Assembly (NCBI GenBank): GCA_963609805.1
Contig: CAVDLN010000002.1
Location: forward strand, 1 to 57,228
Direction of reading: 5' to 3'
DNA from: CAMEON01 sp963609805
Lineage (GTDB): Bacteria > Bacillota > Clostridia > Oscillospirales > CAG-272
Length of the DNA stretch: 57,228 bases
The notes under the pieces were generated by a model. The model saw only the letters and a program-made list of their open reading frames with translations, did not search any database and was not told the origin of the DNA. The translations under genes and the position numbers were made by a program. This document shows, piece by piece, positions 15,513-23,434 of this stretch (positions are counted from its first letter, which is position 1; each line of letters begins with the position of its first letter).

Positions 15513-16208
15513 TCAGCCCAGCTTAGCCTGGTTGATCTTGATACCGGGGCCCATGGTCGAAGCAATCACGCAGCTGCGGATATACTGACCCTTGCAGGCA
15601 GCCGGCTTTGCCTTCACAACGGCACCTACCAGCGTATCAAAGTTGGCCTGCAGCTTCTCGGCACCGAAGGATGCCTTTCCGATGGGGCAGTGGATGATGT
15701 TGGTCTTGTCGAGACGGTACTCGATCTTACCGGCCTTCGCCTCACGGACGGCGCGGGCGACATCCGGCGTGACGGTTCCTGCCTTGGGGGAGGGCATCAG
15801 TCCCTTGGGACCCAGCACCTTACCCAGACGGCCGATGGTACCCATCATATCCGGGGATGCGATCACGACATCAAAGTCGAACCAGTTTTCCTTCTGAATC
15901 TTCTCGGCATACTCCAGACCGCCGACATAATCGGCGCCGGCTTCCTTTGCCTTGTCCACGTTCTCGCCCTTGGCGAAAACCAGAACCTTGACGGACTTAC
16001 CGGTACCGTTGGGCAGAACCACGGCGCCGCGGACCTGCTGATCTGCGTGACGGGAGTCAACACCCAAGCGGATGTGGATTTCGATGGTCTCATCGAACTT
16101 TGCCTTGGACGTCTGGCAAACCAGTGCCAGTGCCTCGGCGGGATCGTACAGCTTGTTCTTTTCCAGCAGCTTTACGCTGTCTGCATACTTCTTTCCGACA
16201 TTAGCCAT
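15513..16208 (-). CDS. rplA: 50S ribosomal protein L1
   Basis: 231 residues, the standard length. It begins MANVGKKYADSVKLLEKNKLY and has the two-domain L1 pattern: VDSRHADQQVRGAVVLPNGTGKSV in parts, the inserted domain with GGLEYAEKIQ, DVVIASPDMMG, LGPKGLMPSPKAGTVTPD (in parts), and the C-terminal GPGIKINQAKL. L1 binds 23S rRNA at the L1 stalk and in many bacteria represses its own rplK-rplA message. It is the last gene of the operon, 19 bases after rplK. rplJ and rplL do not follow here. Confidence 0.97.
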   Translation of the reverse strand: MANVGKKYADSVKLLEKNKLYDPAEALALVCQTSKAKFDETIEIHIRLGVDSRHADQQVRGAVVLPNGTGKSVKVLVFAKGENVDKAKEAGADYVGGLEYAEKIQKENWFDFDVVIASPDMMGTIGRLGKVLGPKGLMPSPKAGTVTPDVARAVREAKAGKIEYRLDKTNIIHCPIGKASFGAEKLQANFDTLVGAVVKAKPAACKGQYIRSCVIASTMGPGIKINQAKLG

Positions 16209-16227
16209 TGCAGTGTTCCTCCTTTAC

Positions 16228-16653
16228 TCAGTCTTCCACCGTGATACCCATGCTGCGCGCGGTGCCGGCGATCATGCTCATGGCAGTCTCCAGCGACGCT
16301 GCGTTCAGGTCGGGCATCTTGGTCTCGGCGATCTTCTTGATCTGATCCTTGGTCAGGGATGCGACCTTGGTCTTGTTGGGTACAGCGGATCCGGACTCGA
16401 TGCCGGCGGCCTTCTTGATCAGAACGGCGGCGGGAGGAGTCTTGGTGATGAAGGTGAAGGAACGGTCGGCATACACGGTGATGACAACGGGAATGATAAG
16501 TCCGATGTCATTCTTGGTCTGCTCGTTGAATGCCTTGGTGAATACGGGAATAGCCACGCCGTACTGACCCAGAGCGGGACCTACAGGCGGCTGGGGGGTC
16601 GCCTTACCGGCGGGCAGCTGGAGCTTGATATAGCCCAAAATCTTTTTTGCCAT
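16228..16653 (-). CDS. rplK: 50S ribosomal protein L11
   Basis: 141 residues. N-terminal LGYIKLQLPAGKATPQPPVGPALGQYGV (in parts) with the conserved proline-rich segment, and C-terminal rRNA-binding domain with TPPAAVLIKKAAG and KMPDLNAASLETAMSMIAGTARSMGI (in parts). L11 forms the GTPase-associated centre of the 50S subunit with L10/L7/L12. The ATG has GGAGGT 7 bases upstream. It is 270 bases after nusG, with an untranslated leader that contains a GGGAGAA hairpin. Confidence 0.97.
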   Translation of the reverse strand: MAKKILGYIKLQLPAGKATPQPPVGPALGQYGVAIPVFTKAFNEQTKNDIGLIIPVVITVYADRSFTFITKTPPAAVLIKKAAGIESGSAVPNKTKVASLTKDQIKKIAETKMPDLNAASLETAMSMIAGTARSMGITVED

Positions 16654-16685
16654 AATGATTTACCTCCAAAATGTGGTACTTGCGC

Positions 16686-16715
16686 GGGAGAAGCGCCATA
16701 GGCTGATTTTCTCCC
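16686..16715 (-). promoter_or_regulatory. hairpin in the rplK leader, possible L1 operator
   Basis: Minus strand: GGGAGAA (16715-16709) pairs with TTCTCCC (16692-16686) around a 16-base loop, 33 bases before the rplK ATG. Ribosomal protein L1 is known to repress rplK-rplA by binding a leader mimic of its rRNA site, and the GGGAG core with purine-rich loop fits loosely. The rest of 16716-16923 is GC-rich with no gene. Confidence 0.4.
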
Positions 16716-16923
16716 TCCCACGTCGGCTCTTTGCCTGCGGTGACGCACGGTCCCGCGGCGAGCCGGTTTTCGGCTGCGTTTTTTTCGGTGCAGTTTCTGC
16801 GCTGCCGCAGTATGCCGCAGCACATCGTATCGGTGCTTTCGCGGTGCGCTGACCGCCGGGTGCCCGAACGCGGAACCCGCTGCCGTTCCCGGTCGTCCCC
16901 GGTTTCGGCGTTACTCTTTTTGC

Positions 16924-17463
16924 TTACTTTGCCAGCTTCAGGAGGGATGCCTCCATCTCGACCGGCACATCGCGGCGGCCGCGCTTTACCAGCACCGTCA
17001 CCGTGCGCATATCCTCGGAGATCGACTGGACAACGCCGGTATAGCCCTCGAACAGGCCGCTGACGATCTGCACCGTGTCGCCGACCCGGAAGGACAGGCG
17101 AACCTTGACCTCCTCGATGTTCAGCCTCTCGACCTCTGCCTCGGAGAGGGGGGTCGGGCGGGAACCGGGTCCCACGAATCCGGTGACGCCTGTGATGTTC
17201 CGCACGGCGTGCCAGCTTGCGTCGGTCATAGCCATCTTAATGAAGACATAGCAGGGGAAAACCTTGTTCTCAACGGTTTTTTCCTCGCCGTTTTCCTTCA
17301 CCACGACGGTTTCCACCGGAATCCTGACATCAAAAATCAGGTCTCCGAGTCCGCGGTTTTCAACAATCTTTTCAAGGTTTGCTTTTACCTTGCTCTCATA
17401 GCCCGAATAGGTGTGCGCCACATACCACCGGGGGCCTACGTTCATCGCGTCGATATCGCTCAT
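16924..17463 (-). CDS. nusG: transcription termination/antitermination factor NusG
   Basis: 179 residues. The N-terminal NGN domain shows RWYVAHTYSGYESKVKANLE, VFPCYVFIKMAMTDASWHAVRNITGVTGFVG (in parts), and the C-terminal KOW domain reads FRVGDTVQIVSGLFEGYTG and ends in a polybasic/hydrophobic strand. NusG binds RNA polymerase and couples it to the ribosome through S10. It follows secE by 40 bases, the near-universal order. Confidence 0.96.
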   Translation of the reverse strand: MSDIDAMNVGPRWYVAHTYSGYESKVKANLEKIVENRGLGDLIFDVRIPVETVVVKENGEEKTVENKVFPCYVFIKMAMTDASWHAVRNITGVTGFVGPGSRPTPLSEAEVERLNIEEVKVRLSFRVGDTVQIVSGLFEGYTGVVQSISEDMRTVTVLVKRGRRDVPVEMEASLLKLAK

Positions 17464-17503
17464 GCTTTTTGTTTCCTTTCAGCCGTGTCTCTCTCCGCCG
17501 GGC

Positions 17504-18082
17504 TTACTTTCCGATATTTTTGATAGCTTCGCTCAGCTCAATGATACCGGTCGAGAAAGCGATATCCAGCAGTGCGATCAGAACTGCGATAACCACGATG
17601 ATGACCACGACGACGATCGAGTTCTTCTTCAGCTTATCCTTGGGGCACCAGACGATCTTGCCGCACTCGCTCTTCACGGCCTTGAACCACTTGGGAATCT
17701 TGTGGCGGAAGACGATTGCCAGCACAACGAGGGCCGCCAGGATGACACCGCCGACAATCAGGTTGATGCGGCGGCGGGTTTCCGCCTTCTGCTGCGCTTC
17801 GCTCTTGGTCTCGGCTGCCGTTGTGGTTTCCTCATCGGCAGAGGATTCCGTTTCGCTTGCATCTTCGCTTGCCGCTTCCGTGTCGGTTACGGACACGTCC
17901 TCATCCGACCCGTCGGAGACGGTCTCATCGGACAGGGTGTCCAGCTCACCGCCCGCTGCGGCATCAGCCGCCTCGGTGTCATCCGCAAAAGCGGACACAA
18001 CGGACAGGGACAGCGCAAGGCACAGGACAAGGACGGCAGCGAGGAATGTACGCAGCATTTTGCGGTTGCAAATAGCAGTCAT
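17504..18082 (-). CDS. secE: SecE translocase subunit with signal-like helix and acidic N-terminal extension
   Basis: 192 residues against 60-130 usually. The SecE core is residues about 130-178: the cytoplasmic amphipathic part KWFKAVKSECGKIVWCPKDK, then a membrane helix (NSIVVVVIIVVIAVLIALLD). Upstream is an extra membrane helix (INLIVGGVILAALVVLAIVF, 106-125), a Ser/Thr/Asp/Glu-rich stretch (34-95), and at the N-terminus a signal-peptide-like helix ending VVSAFA (11-33). The start is secure: GGGGAGG lies 7 bases before the ATG. Position between rpmG and nusG confirms the identity. The simplest topology puts the acidic part outside the cell. Whether the first helix is cleaved is not known. 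Confidence 0.85.
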   Translation of the reverse strand: MTAICNRKMLRTFLAAVLVLCLALSLSVVSAFADDTEAADAAAGGELDTLSDETVSDGSDEDVSVTDTEAASEDASETESSADEETTTAAETKSEAQQKAETRRRINLIVGGVILAALVVLAIVFRHKIPKWFKAVKSECGKIVWCPKDKLKKNSIVVVVIIVVIAVLIALLDIAFSTGIIELSEAIKNIGK

Positions 18083-18104
18083 TATTTTTCCTCCCCGTTT
18101 CCCG

Positions 18105-18266
18105 TCACTTGGACTCTTTGTGCAGAGTGTGCTTGCGGCAGAATTTGCAATACTTCTTCAGTTCGAGTCTGTCCGGGTCGTTCTTCTTGTTCTTCTTTGT
18201 GTCGTAGTTTCTCTGCTTGCATTCGGAGCAAACCAGAGTTACCTTGACTCTTGCTTCATTAGCCAT
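18105..18266 (-). CDS. rpmG: 50S ribosomal protein L33
   Basis: A 53-residue gene, found by reading the minus strand before secE. It begins MANEARVKVTLVCSECKQRN and has two CxxC pairs (CSEC at 13-16 and CKFC about 27 residues on), the zinc-binding form of L33. It ends in the basic RKHTLHKESK. The ATG has GGGAGG 9 bases upstream. It is the first gene of rpmG-secE-nusG-rplK-rplA, the usual order in Firmicutes. Confidence 0.95.
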   Translation of the reverse strand: MANEARVKVTLVCSECKQRNYDTKKNKKNDPDRLELKKYCKFCRKHTLHKESK

Positions 18267-18418
18267 GTGTATCGGCACCTCCCATTCAAAATATTTGCCC
18301 CCGCGGCGCGAAAAGGCAGCCGCAAAGGACCGTGTACCTCCCTCTGAGACGGCACGATGCCCGACTTGTGGCGCAAGTCTCCGGGCACAACAAAAAAGCC
18401 CTTCGCAGAGGTAGAGCT

Positions 18419-18447
18419 ATTATAGCACCTTTTTCCCTGTCTGTCAA
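18419..18447 (-). promoter_or_regulatory. SigA promoter of the rpmG-secE-nusG-rplK-rplA operon
   Basis: Minus strand: TTGACA (18447-18442), 17-base spacer ending in TGC, TATAAT (18424-18419). The leader of about 145 bases contains a hairpin (TGCCCG ... GACTT / AAGTC ... GGGCA, near 18357-18388). Confidence 0.87.
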
Positions 18448-18478
18448 TAGGTTTTGCATAGGAAACCGCGGCGGCGGC

Positions 18479-18508
18479 AAAAAAATCCCTCCCGCGCGGG
18501 GAGGGATT
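18479..18508 (-). terminator. terminator of the YloV-like gene
   Basis: Minus strand: AATCCCTCC pairs with GGAGGGATT (18508-18500 and 18492-18484) around a GC loop, followed by a T-run. It lies 15 bases after the stop codon. Confidence 0.85.
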
Positions 18509-18522
18509 TTCCGGCTGTTCCG

Positions 18523-20178
18523 TTATTCCACCGAAATGACAAAGTCGTAAAGCGGCTGCCCGCCCGGGATCATGGTAATCTCCGCCTCCGGCAGCAGCTC
18601 CTGCGCGTCCTTCCGCAGCTTCTCGGCGCAGGCCTCGTCCACGTCGGCGCCGTAGAACGCGATCACGAACTGCGCGTGCGGGAAATTCTTGAGCATCTCC
18701 AGCACGATCACGCGGCGGGATGCGCCCGTATACCCGATTTTCCGATCGCACAGACCCATGTATTCGCCCTCGCGGATGCTCATGCCGTCAATGGCGGCAT
18801 CCTTGACCGCACGGGTCACGGACAGCGTATGCACACCCGCGAAAGCCTCCGTCATGGCCGCGCGGTTTCCCTCCGTCCCGGCATCGGGATTGAATGCCAG
18901 CATGGCGGAGAGTCCCTCCGGCACGCTGCGCGTCTCCAGCACCACCGCGGTCTGGCGTCCCTCCTCCGCGAGGATATGCGCCGCCTGCTGCGCGACCATG
19001 ATGATGTTCTTGTTGTTGGGCAGGATAAACACCGTCTCGGCGGCGGTTTTGCGCACGGCACGGAGCAGATCGTCGGTGGAGGGGTTCATGGTCTGTCCGC
19101 CCGTGACGATTTCCTGCGCGCCCGCGTCGCGGAACACGGCGGCGACTCCCTCGCCCATGCACACAGCGACAAAGCCGACCGGCTTGTCGATTTCCGGGCA
19201 GGCGGTGTCCCCCGCATCGGCGGACTTCTCGCCGGCGGCGGTCAGCGCGTGGTGCTGATTGCGCATGTTCTCCACCTTGACCATCTCCAGCGATCCGTAG
19301 CGGACAGCCTCGGACAGCACCCGTCCGGGGTCGTTGGTGTGGATATGCACCTTGATGATGTTCTCGTCATCCAGGAACACCATGGAGTCGCCGATCGGCG
19401 CGATGGCCTGACGGAACGGCTCGCCGGTTCCGTCGCCCGCATACTCCGGCGACTTGGCGATAATGCATTCGGTGCAGTAGGCGAAGCGGATGCTGTCCGT
19501 GTCGATTTCGGAAAAATCGGCTGCGGCCTGCGTATCCCCCGCGGGGGCCTCCGTCTCCGCAGCGGCAACATCCTGTCCCCGGAGCGACGCCAGCATGCCC
19601 TTCAGCATGGCGACAAATCCGCTGCCGCCGGCATCCACGACCTTGGCCTGCTTGAGCACGGGGAGCATCTCGGGCGTTTTCTGCAGCACCTCCTCGGCGG
19701 TATCCACCAGACGCTCGAAGAAGGCCTCCGGGTCGCCCTGATACAGTTCGCTCTCCGCCTCCGCGGTGTCTGCCGTGCCGCGCATGACGGTCAGGATTGT
19801 GCCCTCCGTGGGCTGTCCGACCGCGCGGTATGCCTCATTGGTGCCGGAGCGGATCGCCTGCGCGATGTCCGCGGTATCCGCCTTTTCCTTTCCCTTGAAG
19901 GACTTCGCCATTCCGCGGAAGAACAGTGAAAGGATCGCGCCGGAGTTTCCGCGCGCGGCGCGCAGAACCTTTTCCGCCACACGCCCCGCCGCCTCGGACA
20001 GAGTCCCCGGCTCGACATGTATCTCCCGCACGGGTTTCATGGTCAGGCTCATATTGATGCCCGTGTCCCCGTCCGGCACGGGGAATACGTTCAGGTTGTT
20101 GATTTCGGTTTTCTGGCTGTCCAGCGAATTGGCAGCCGATACGCACATTTTCTGAAATTTATTGCCGTCTATTTCCAT
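18523..20178 (-). CDS. DAK2/DegV-type fatty acid kinase-like protein (YloV/FakA family)
   Basis: 551 residues from the ATG at 20178; a GTG 15 bases earlier is in frame but lies too close to the AGGTGG ribosome site. The N-terminal DhaL/DAK2 kinase domain has NVFPVPDGDTGINMSLTM near residue 30, whose aspartates hold the ADP-Mg ions, and GNSGAILSLFFRG near 80. A middle domain and a C-terminal DegV-like part (about 330-551; GGQTMNPSTDDLL, ILPNNKNI, EYMGL) follow. FakA phosphorylates fatty acids bound to a FakB (DegV) partner for phospholipid synthesis. The usual neighbour, an Asp23/YloU protein, is not beside it. Confidence 0.88.
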   Translation of the reverse strand: MEIDGNKFQKMCVSAANSLDSQKTEINNLNVFPVPDGDTGINMSLTMKPVREIHVEPGTLSEAAGRVAEKVLRAARGNSGAILSLFFRGMAKSFKGKEKADTADIAQAIRSGTNEAYRAVGQPTEGTILTVMRGTADTAEAESELYQGDPEAFFERLVDTAEEVLQKTPEMLPVLKQAKVVDAGGSGFVAMLKGMLASLRGQDVAAAETEAPAGDTQAAADFSEIDTDSIRFAYCTECIIAKSPEYAGDGTGEPFRQAIAPIGDSMVFLDDENIIKVHIHTNDPGRVLSEAVRYGSLEMVKVENMRNQHHALTAAGEKSADAGDTACPEIDKPVGFVAVCMGEGVAAVFRDAGAQEIVTGGQTMNPSTDDLLRAVRKTAAETVFILPNNKNIIMVAQQAAHILAEEGRQTAVVLETRSVPEGLSAMLAFNPDAGTEGNRAAMTEAFAGVHTLSVTRAVKDAAIDGMSIREGEYMGLCDRKIGYTGASRRVIVLEMLKNFPHAQFVIAFYGADVDEACAEKLRKDAQELLPEAEITMIPGGQPLYDFVISVE

Positions 20179-20291
20179 ACTGCTGAGCACCACCTTTCAT
20201 GGCAGTCTGTTTGAATGCCGCCCCGCGGGTACCGATATCCGCTCCCGCATATCGGATTTCCTTGTATCGCACACGACATTCGTCCGCCATG

Positions 20292-20320
20292 ATTATACCC
20301 TGTTTCTCCCCTGTTGTCAA
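20292..20320 (-). promoter_or_regulatory. SigA promoter of the YloV-like gene
   Basis: Minus strand: TTGACA (20320-20315), 17-base spacer, TATAAT (20297-20292). The 328-base gap 20179-20506 is a divergent control region that holds this promoter, the mtnN promoter and no gene. Confidence 0.87.
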
Positions 20321-20423
20321 TACTTTCTTTTTCCGGAGGCGGACGCTCGCCGAAAATTCGTGATATTGTCATCAAAAGAACACGGCGGACGGAGTCTCTT
20401 CGGCAGTTCGGCAAAGGATTTCC

Positions 20424-20452
20424 TTGACATACGGGGGAAAAGCGTATATAAT
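20424..20452 (+). promoter_or_regulatory. SigA promoter of mtnN
   Basis: TTGACA (20424-20429), 17-base spacer, TATAAT (20447-20452). The start site falls about 48 bases before the mtnN ATG. Confidence 0.87.
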
Positions 20453-20506
20453 TATGTATCAGCGCATGCAACTGCGAAAATTTCAGTCAGAAAGCGGGAT
20501 TTCCAT

Positions 20507-21256
20507 ATGACGGGTACGGATACGAACACGGAAAGAAAGCCGGGATGCCTCGGCATCATAGGCGCCATGCAGGTTGAGGTGGCGGAGCTTGTCTCCCACA
20601 TGACCGACACGCGCAGCCGGACGGTCAGCGGCATCACCTTCACGGAGGGACTGCTGCGCGGGCGGCACACGGTAGTCGCGGGCTGCGGCATAGGGAAGGT
20701 ATTCGCCGCCCTGTGCGCGCAGACCATGATCCTCCTCTACCACCCGGACGCCGTCATCAATACCGGCGTGGCGGGCAGTCTGTCCCCGCGGCTGGGCATC
20801 GGACAGGTCGCCGTCGCGGAGGCCGTGGTGCAGCACGACATGGACACCACCCCCATCGGAGATCCGAAGGGGCTTATCTCCGGGCTGAACATCATCGAAA
20901 TACCCACCGACCCCGCCGTGACCGACGGTCTGTGCGCCTGCGTGCGGGATGCGGGCGTGCCGTTTCTGCGGGGCGTCATCGCCTCCGGCGACACCTTTGT
21001 CGCGGGCAGCCCCGCCAAGGAGCGCATCCGTTCCGACTTCCCCGCGCTGAATCTGGTGGCATGCGAGATGGAGGGCGCCGCCATCGGGCAGGTCTGCTTC
21101 GTCAACCGCACGCCCTGCGCCATTCTGCGCGCCATCTCCGACGGAGGCGACGAGCAGGCGTACGCGGATTACCCGTCCTTCCTGCACGCCGCCGCCCACA
21201 CCGCCGCCGCCCTGCTGGAGGAGTACGCCGCAAGGAGTCACGGCAGCGCGGACTGA
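20507..21256 (+). CDS. mtnN: 5'-methylthioadenosine/S-adenosylhomocysteine nucleosidase
   Basis: Hydrolyses MTA and SAH to adenine and a thioribose product, part of methionine and S-adenosylmethionine recycling. 249 residues from the ATG at 20507; the frame is open upstream but begins before the promoter. The N-terminal GIIGAMQVEVAEL keeps the catalytic Glu of the usual GAMEEEV motif although two neighbouring Glu are replaced. Other motifs: NTGVAGSLSP, ASGDTFVAG, ACEMEGAAIGQVC and ISDGGDEQA with the catalytic Asp. The ribosome site is weak (AAAGCGGGA). It has about 14 extra polar residues at the N-terminus. Confidence 0.9.
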   Translation: MTGTDTNTERKPGCLGIIGAMQVEVAELVSHMTDTRSRTVSGITFTEGLLRGRHTVVAGCGIGKVFAALCAQTMILLYHPDAVINTGVAGSLSPRLGIGQVAVAEAVVQHDMDTTPIGDPKGLISGLNIIEIPTDPAVTDGLCACVRDAGVPFLRGVIASGDTFVAGSPAKERIRSDFPALNLVACEMEGAAIGQVCFVNRTPCAILRAISDGGDEQAYADYPSFLHAAAHTAAALLEEYAARSHGSAD

Positions 21257-21449
21257 CAAAAATCCTGCCTTCCGGCAGGCCGTCCCCGCGCGGATGTTCA
21301 CGCTTTGTTAACCATTATGTGCTATACTTATATGCTGTTTGAAAAAGAACGAACACCCGGGCATCATCCGGAAGGGATTAATTCGTTCCCGGTATTTGCA
21401 TGCCGAAGGCGTCATGCGTCCGGATTGAGTTTGAGAGGAGAAAAGCATC

Positions 21450-22067
21450 ATGAACATTGTATCCCGTACCTACATCGCAATCAAAGACCGACTCTGGCGC
21501 CGCAAGCTGCACAAGACCTTCCGCCGCATGAAGTCGGTGGGGAGAAACGTCTATATCCGGGAGGACTACAGCATTTTTCCGCCGGAAAACGTGACCATCG
21601 GGGACAACGTATACATCGGCGAGCATTTTCTCGCCCGCGCGGAGGGCGGCCTGACCATCGGCAGCGGCACTCTGATCGGACGGTATACCGAAATCCGCAC
21701 CAGCGGACACAATTACAACTCCCCCGACCTGCGCAGCCTGCCCTATGACGACAGGATCTCCAGCGCGCCCATGGTCATCGGCGAGAACTGCTGGATCGCC
21801 ACGCATGTCATTTTCGTCCGCGGCGTAACAGTCGGCGAGGGCGCCATTATCGGCATGGGCGCCGTCGTGACCAAGGACGTCCCGCCGCTGGCGGTGGTGG
21901 CGGGAAACCCTGCCCGCATCATCAAGTACCGCGACCGTGAAGTCTACGAAAAACTCAAAAAAGAAGGGAAAATTTACCTCGACATGACCTACGATTACGA
22001 CCGCTCCACCCTCAAGAAAAGCGAACTTTCCCGCGGCGGAAAGTCCGCGCGGGAGAAAAACGCATGA
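21450..22067 (+). CDS. hexapeptide-repeat acyltransferase (LbH fold)
   Basis: 205 residues. After a basic N-terminal helix, residues about 45-160 form left-handed beta-helix hexapeptide repeats ([LIV]-G-x-x-x-x): ENVTIGDNVYIGEHFLAR, LTIGSGTLIGRYTEI, SGHNYNSP with the likely catalytic His, MVIGENCWIATHVIF, VTVGEGAIIGMGAVVTKDV and VVAGNPARII. This matches maltose/galactoside-type and sugar O-acetyltransferases; acyl-CoA is the usual donor. The C-terminus is Lys-rich. A GAGAGGAG site precedes the ATG. Its stop overlaps the next gene's ATG (ATGA), so it shares an operon with a 3-hydroxyacyl-CoA dehydrogenase and a thiolase. The acceptor is unknown. Confidence 0.82.
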   Translation: MNIVSRTYIAIKDRLWRRKLHKTFRRMKSVGRNVYIREDYSIFPPENVTIGDNVYIGEHFLARAEGGLTIGSGTLIGRYTEIRTSGHNYNSPDLRSLPYDDRISSAPMVIGENCWIATHVIFVRGVTVGEGAIIGMGAVVTKDVPPLAVVAGNPARIIKYRDREVYEKLKKEGKIYLDMTYDYDRSTLKKSELSRGGKSAREKNA

Positions 22068-23431
22068 GCCGCGCGATCGGGACCGCTCCCCTCTCCGTGC
22101 GCACCGTCACGGTGCTGGGAGCCGGAGGAACCATGGGATCCGCCGTTGCGGGTCTTTTTGCCGCCTACGGCGGCGCACGGGTGTACATAACCGGACGCAA
22201 CCCGCAGCACGTGGAGGCAGCCGCTCTGCGCGCCGCCCGCTCGGTGCGCGGCGACAGCATCCGCTCCCGCCTGATTCCCGTCGCATGGGAGGACGCGGAG
22301 ACCGCCGTTGCCGAATCCGATCTGATTTTTGAGAGCGTCGCGGAAAATCCGGACGTCAAGGCGCCCGTTCTGGCGCGCGCCGCCGCCGCCATGCGCCCGG
22401 ATGCCCTGCTCTGCACCGGCACCTCGGGACTCTCGGTCACATCGCTGGCCGCCACGCTGCCCGCGGAGCTGCGCAGCCGTTTTCTCGGCATGCACCTGTT
22501 CAACCCGCCCGGAAAAATGACGCTGTGCGAACTGATCCCGTCTCCCCTCACCGATCCCGCCCTCACCGACGCGGTGCAGGTCAGGCTGGAGACATCGCTG
22601 GGGCGGCATGTGGTGCGCACCGCCGATACCCCCGCCTTCCTCGCCAACCGCATCGGTCTGTGCTTCCTGCATGAGGCGGCGCACCTGGCGGACGACTGCC
22701 GCGGGAAGGGCGGCATAGACTACGCGGACGCGCTGTTCGGCGGCTTTACCGGCCGTGCCATGCCGCCGCTCGCCACGGTGGATTTCATCGGGCTGGACGT
22801 CCACGCCGCCATTATCCGCAATCTGCATGACAACACCCGCGACGGCATGAACGGTCTGTACGTCCTGCCGCCCTACATGGAGACGCTGCTCTCCCGCGGC
22901 GCGCTGGGGCGCAAGTCCGGCGGCGGACTGTTCCGGCAGACCGCCGGCGCGGACGGCAGCCGCATCCGGGAGGTATACGATATCGCGTCGGACAGCTACC
23001 GTCCGGCGGCACACTATGCCTTCCCGTTCGTGCGCGATATGTGCGCCCGCCTGCATATGGGCGACTACGCGGGGGCCTTCCGCGTCCTGCTGAAGGATTC
23101 CTCGGAGGAGGCGTCGCTCTGCCGCAGGCTGCTGGGGCATTACCTGCTGTATTCCTTTGTCGTGGCGGAGGAGACCCGCTGCAGCATGCGGGACGCCGAC
23201 ACCGCCATGGCCTGCGGCTTCGGCTGGTGTCCGCCGCTGGCGCTGGCAGACGCACTGCGCACGGCGGGCGACCCGCTCACGCTGATTGACCTGCAGGATC
23301 CGCTCTGCGCCGGGGACGCGGAACGGGAGGCGCTTGAAAACCTGCGCCTTGCGTGTTCCGCACGCGGCGGACGGCATGACCGCCTCTCCGCCTATGATTT
23401 CCGCCCCTTTTTCCGGGCAAAGGAGGACTGA
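22064..23431 (+). CDS. 3-hydroxyacyl-CoA dehydrogenase family protein
   Basis: 455 residues. The N-terminal NAD-binding domain has VTVLGAGGTMGSAVAGLFA (about 15-33), ESVAENPDVKAPVL, TGTSGLSVTSLA and HLFNPPGKMTLCELIP, close to the 3HCDH pattern (S/T near 125 and His near 147 of the catalytic set, then N-P). The C-terminal domain has FLANRIGLCFLHEAA and DFIGLDVHAAIIRNLH. An additional C-terminal domain of about 150 residues resembles a second 3HCDH C-terminal module. It oxidises (or in reverse reduces) 3-hydroxyacyl-CoA to 3-oxoacyl-CoA; the thiolase next door (3 bases on) would act on the product. Substrate chain length cannot be told. A crotonase is not present nearby. Confidence 0.85.
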   Translation: MSRAIGTAPLSVRTVTVLGAGGTMGSAVAGLFAAYGGARVYITGRNPQHVEAAALRAARSVRGDSIRSRLIPVAWEDAETAVAESDLIFESVAENPDVKAPVLARAAAAMRPDALLCTGTSGLSVTSLAATLPAELRSRFLGMHLFNPPGKMTLCELIPSPLTDPALTDAVQVRLETSLGRHVVRTADTPAFLANRIGLCFLHEAAHLADDCRGKGGIDYADALFGGFTGRAMPPLATVDFIGLDVHAAIIRNLHDNTRDGMNGLYVLPPYMETLLSRGALGRKSGGGLFRQTAGADGSRIREVYDIASDSYRPAAHYAFPFVRDMCARLHMGDYAGAFRVLLKDSSEEASLCRRLLGHYLLYSFVVAEETRCSMRDADTAMACGFGWCPPLALADALRTAGDPLTLIDLQDPLCAGDAEREALENLRLACSARGGRHDRLSAYDFRPFFRAKED

Positions 23432-23434
23432 CGC

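Noticed and set aside
21305..21330. A possible promoter before the acyltransferase (TATACT near 21323)
   Set aside because: No acceptable -35 box lies 16-18 bases upstream; evidence too weak to list.
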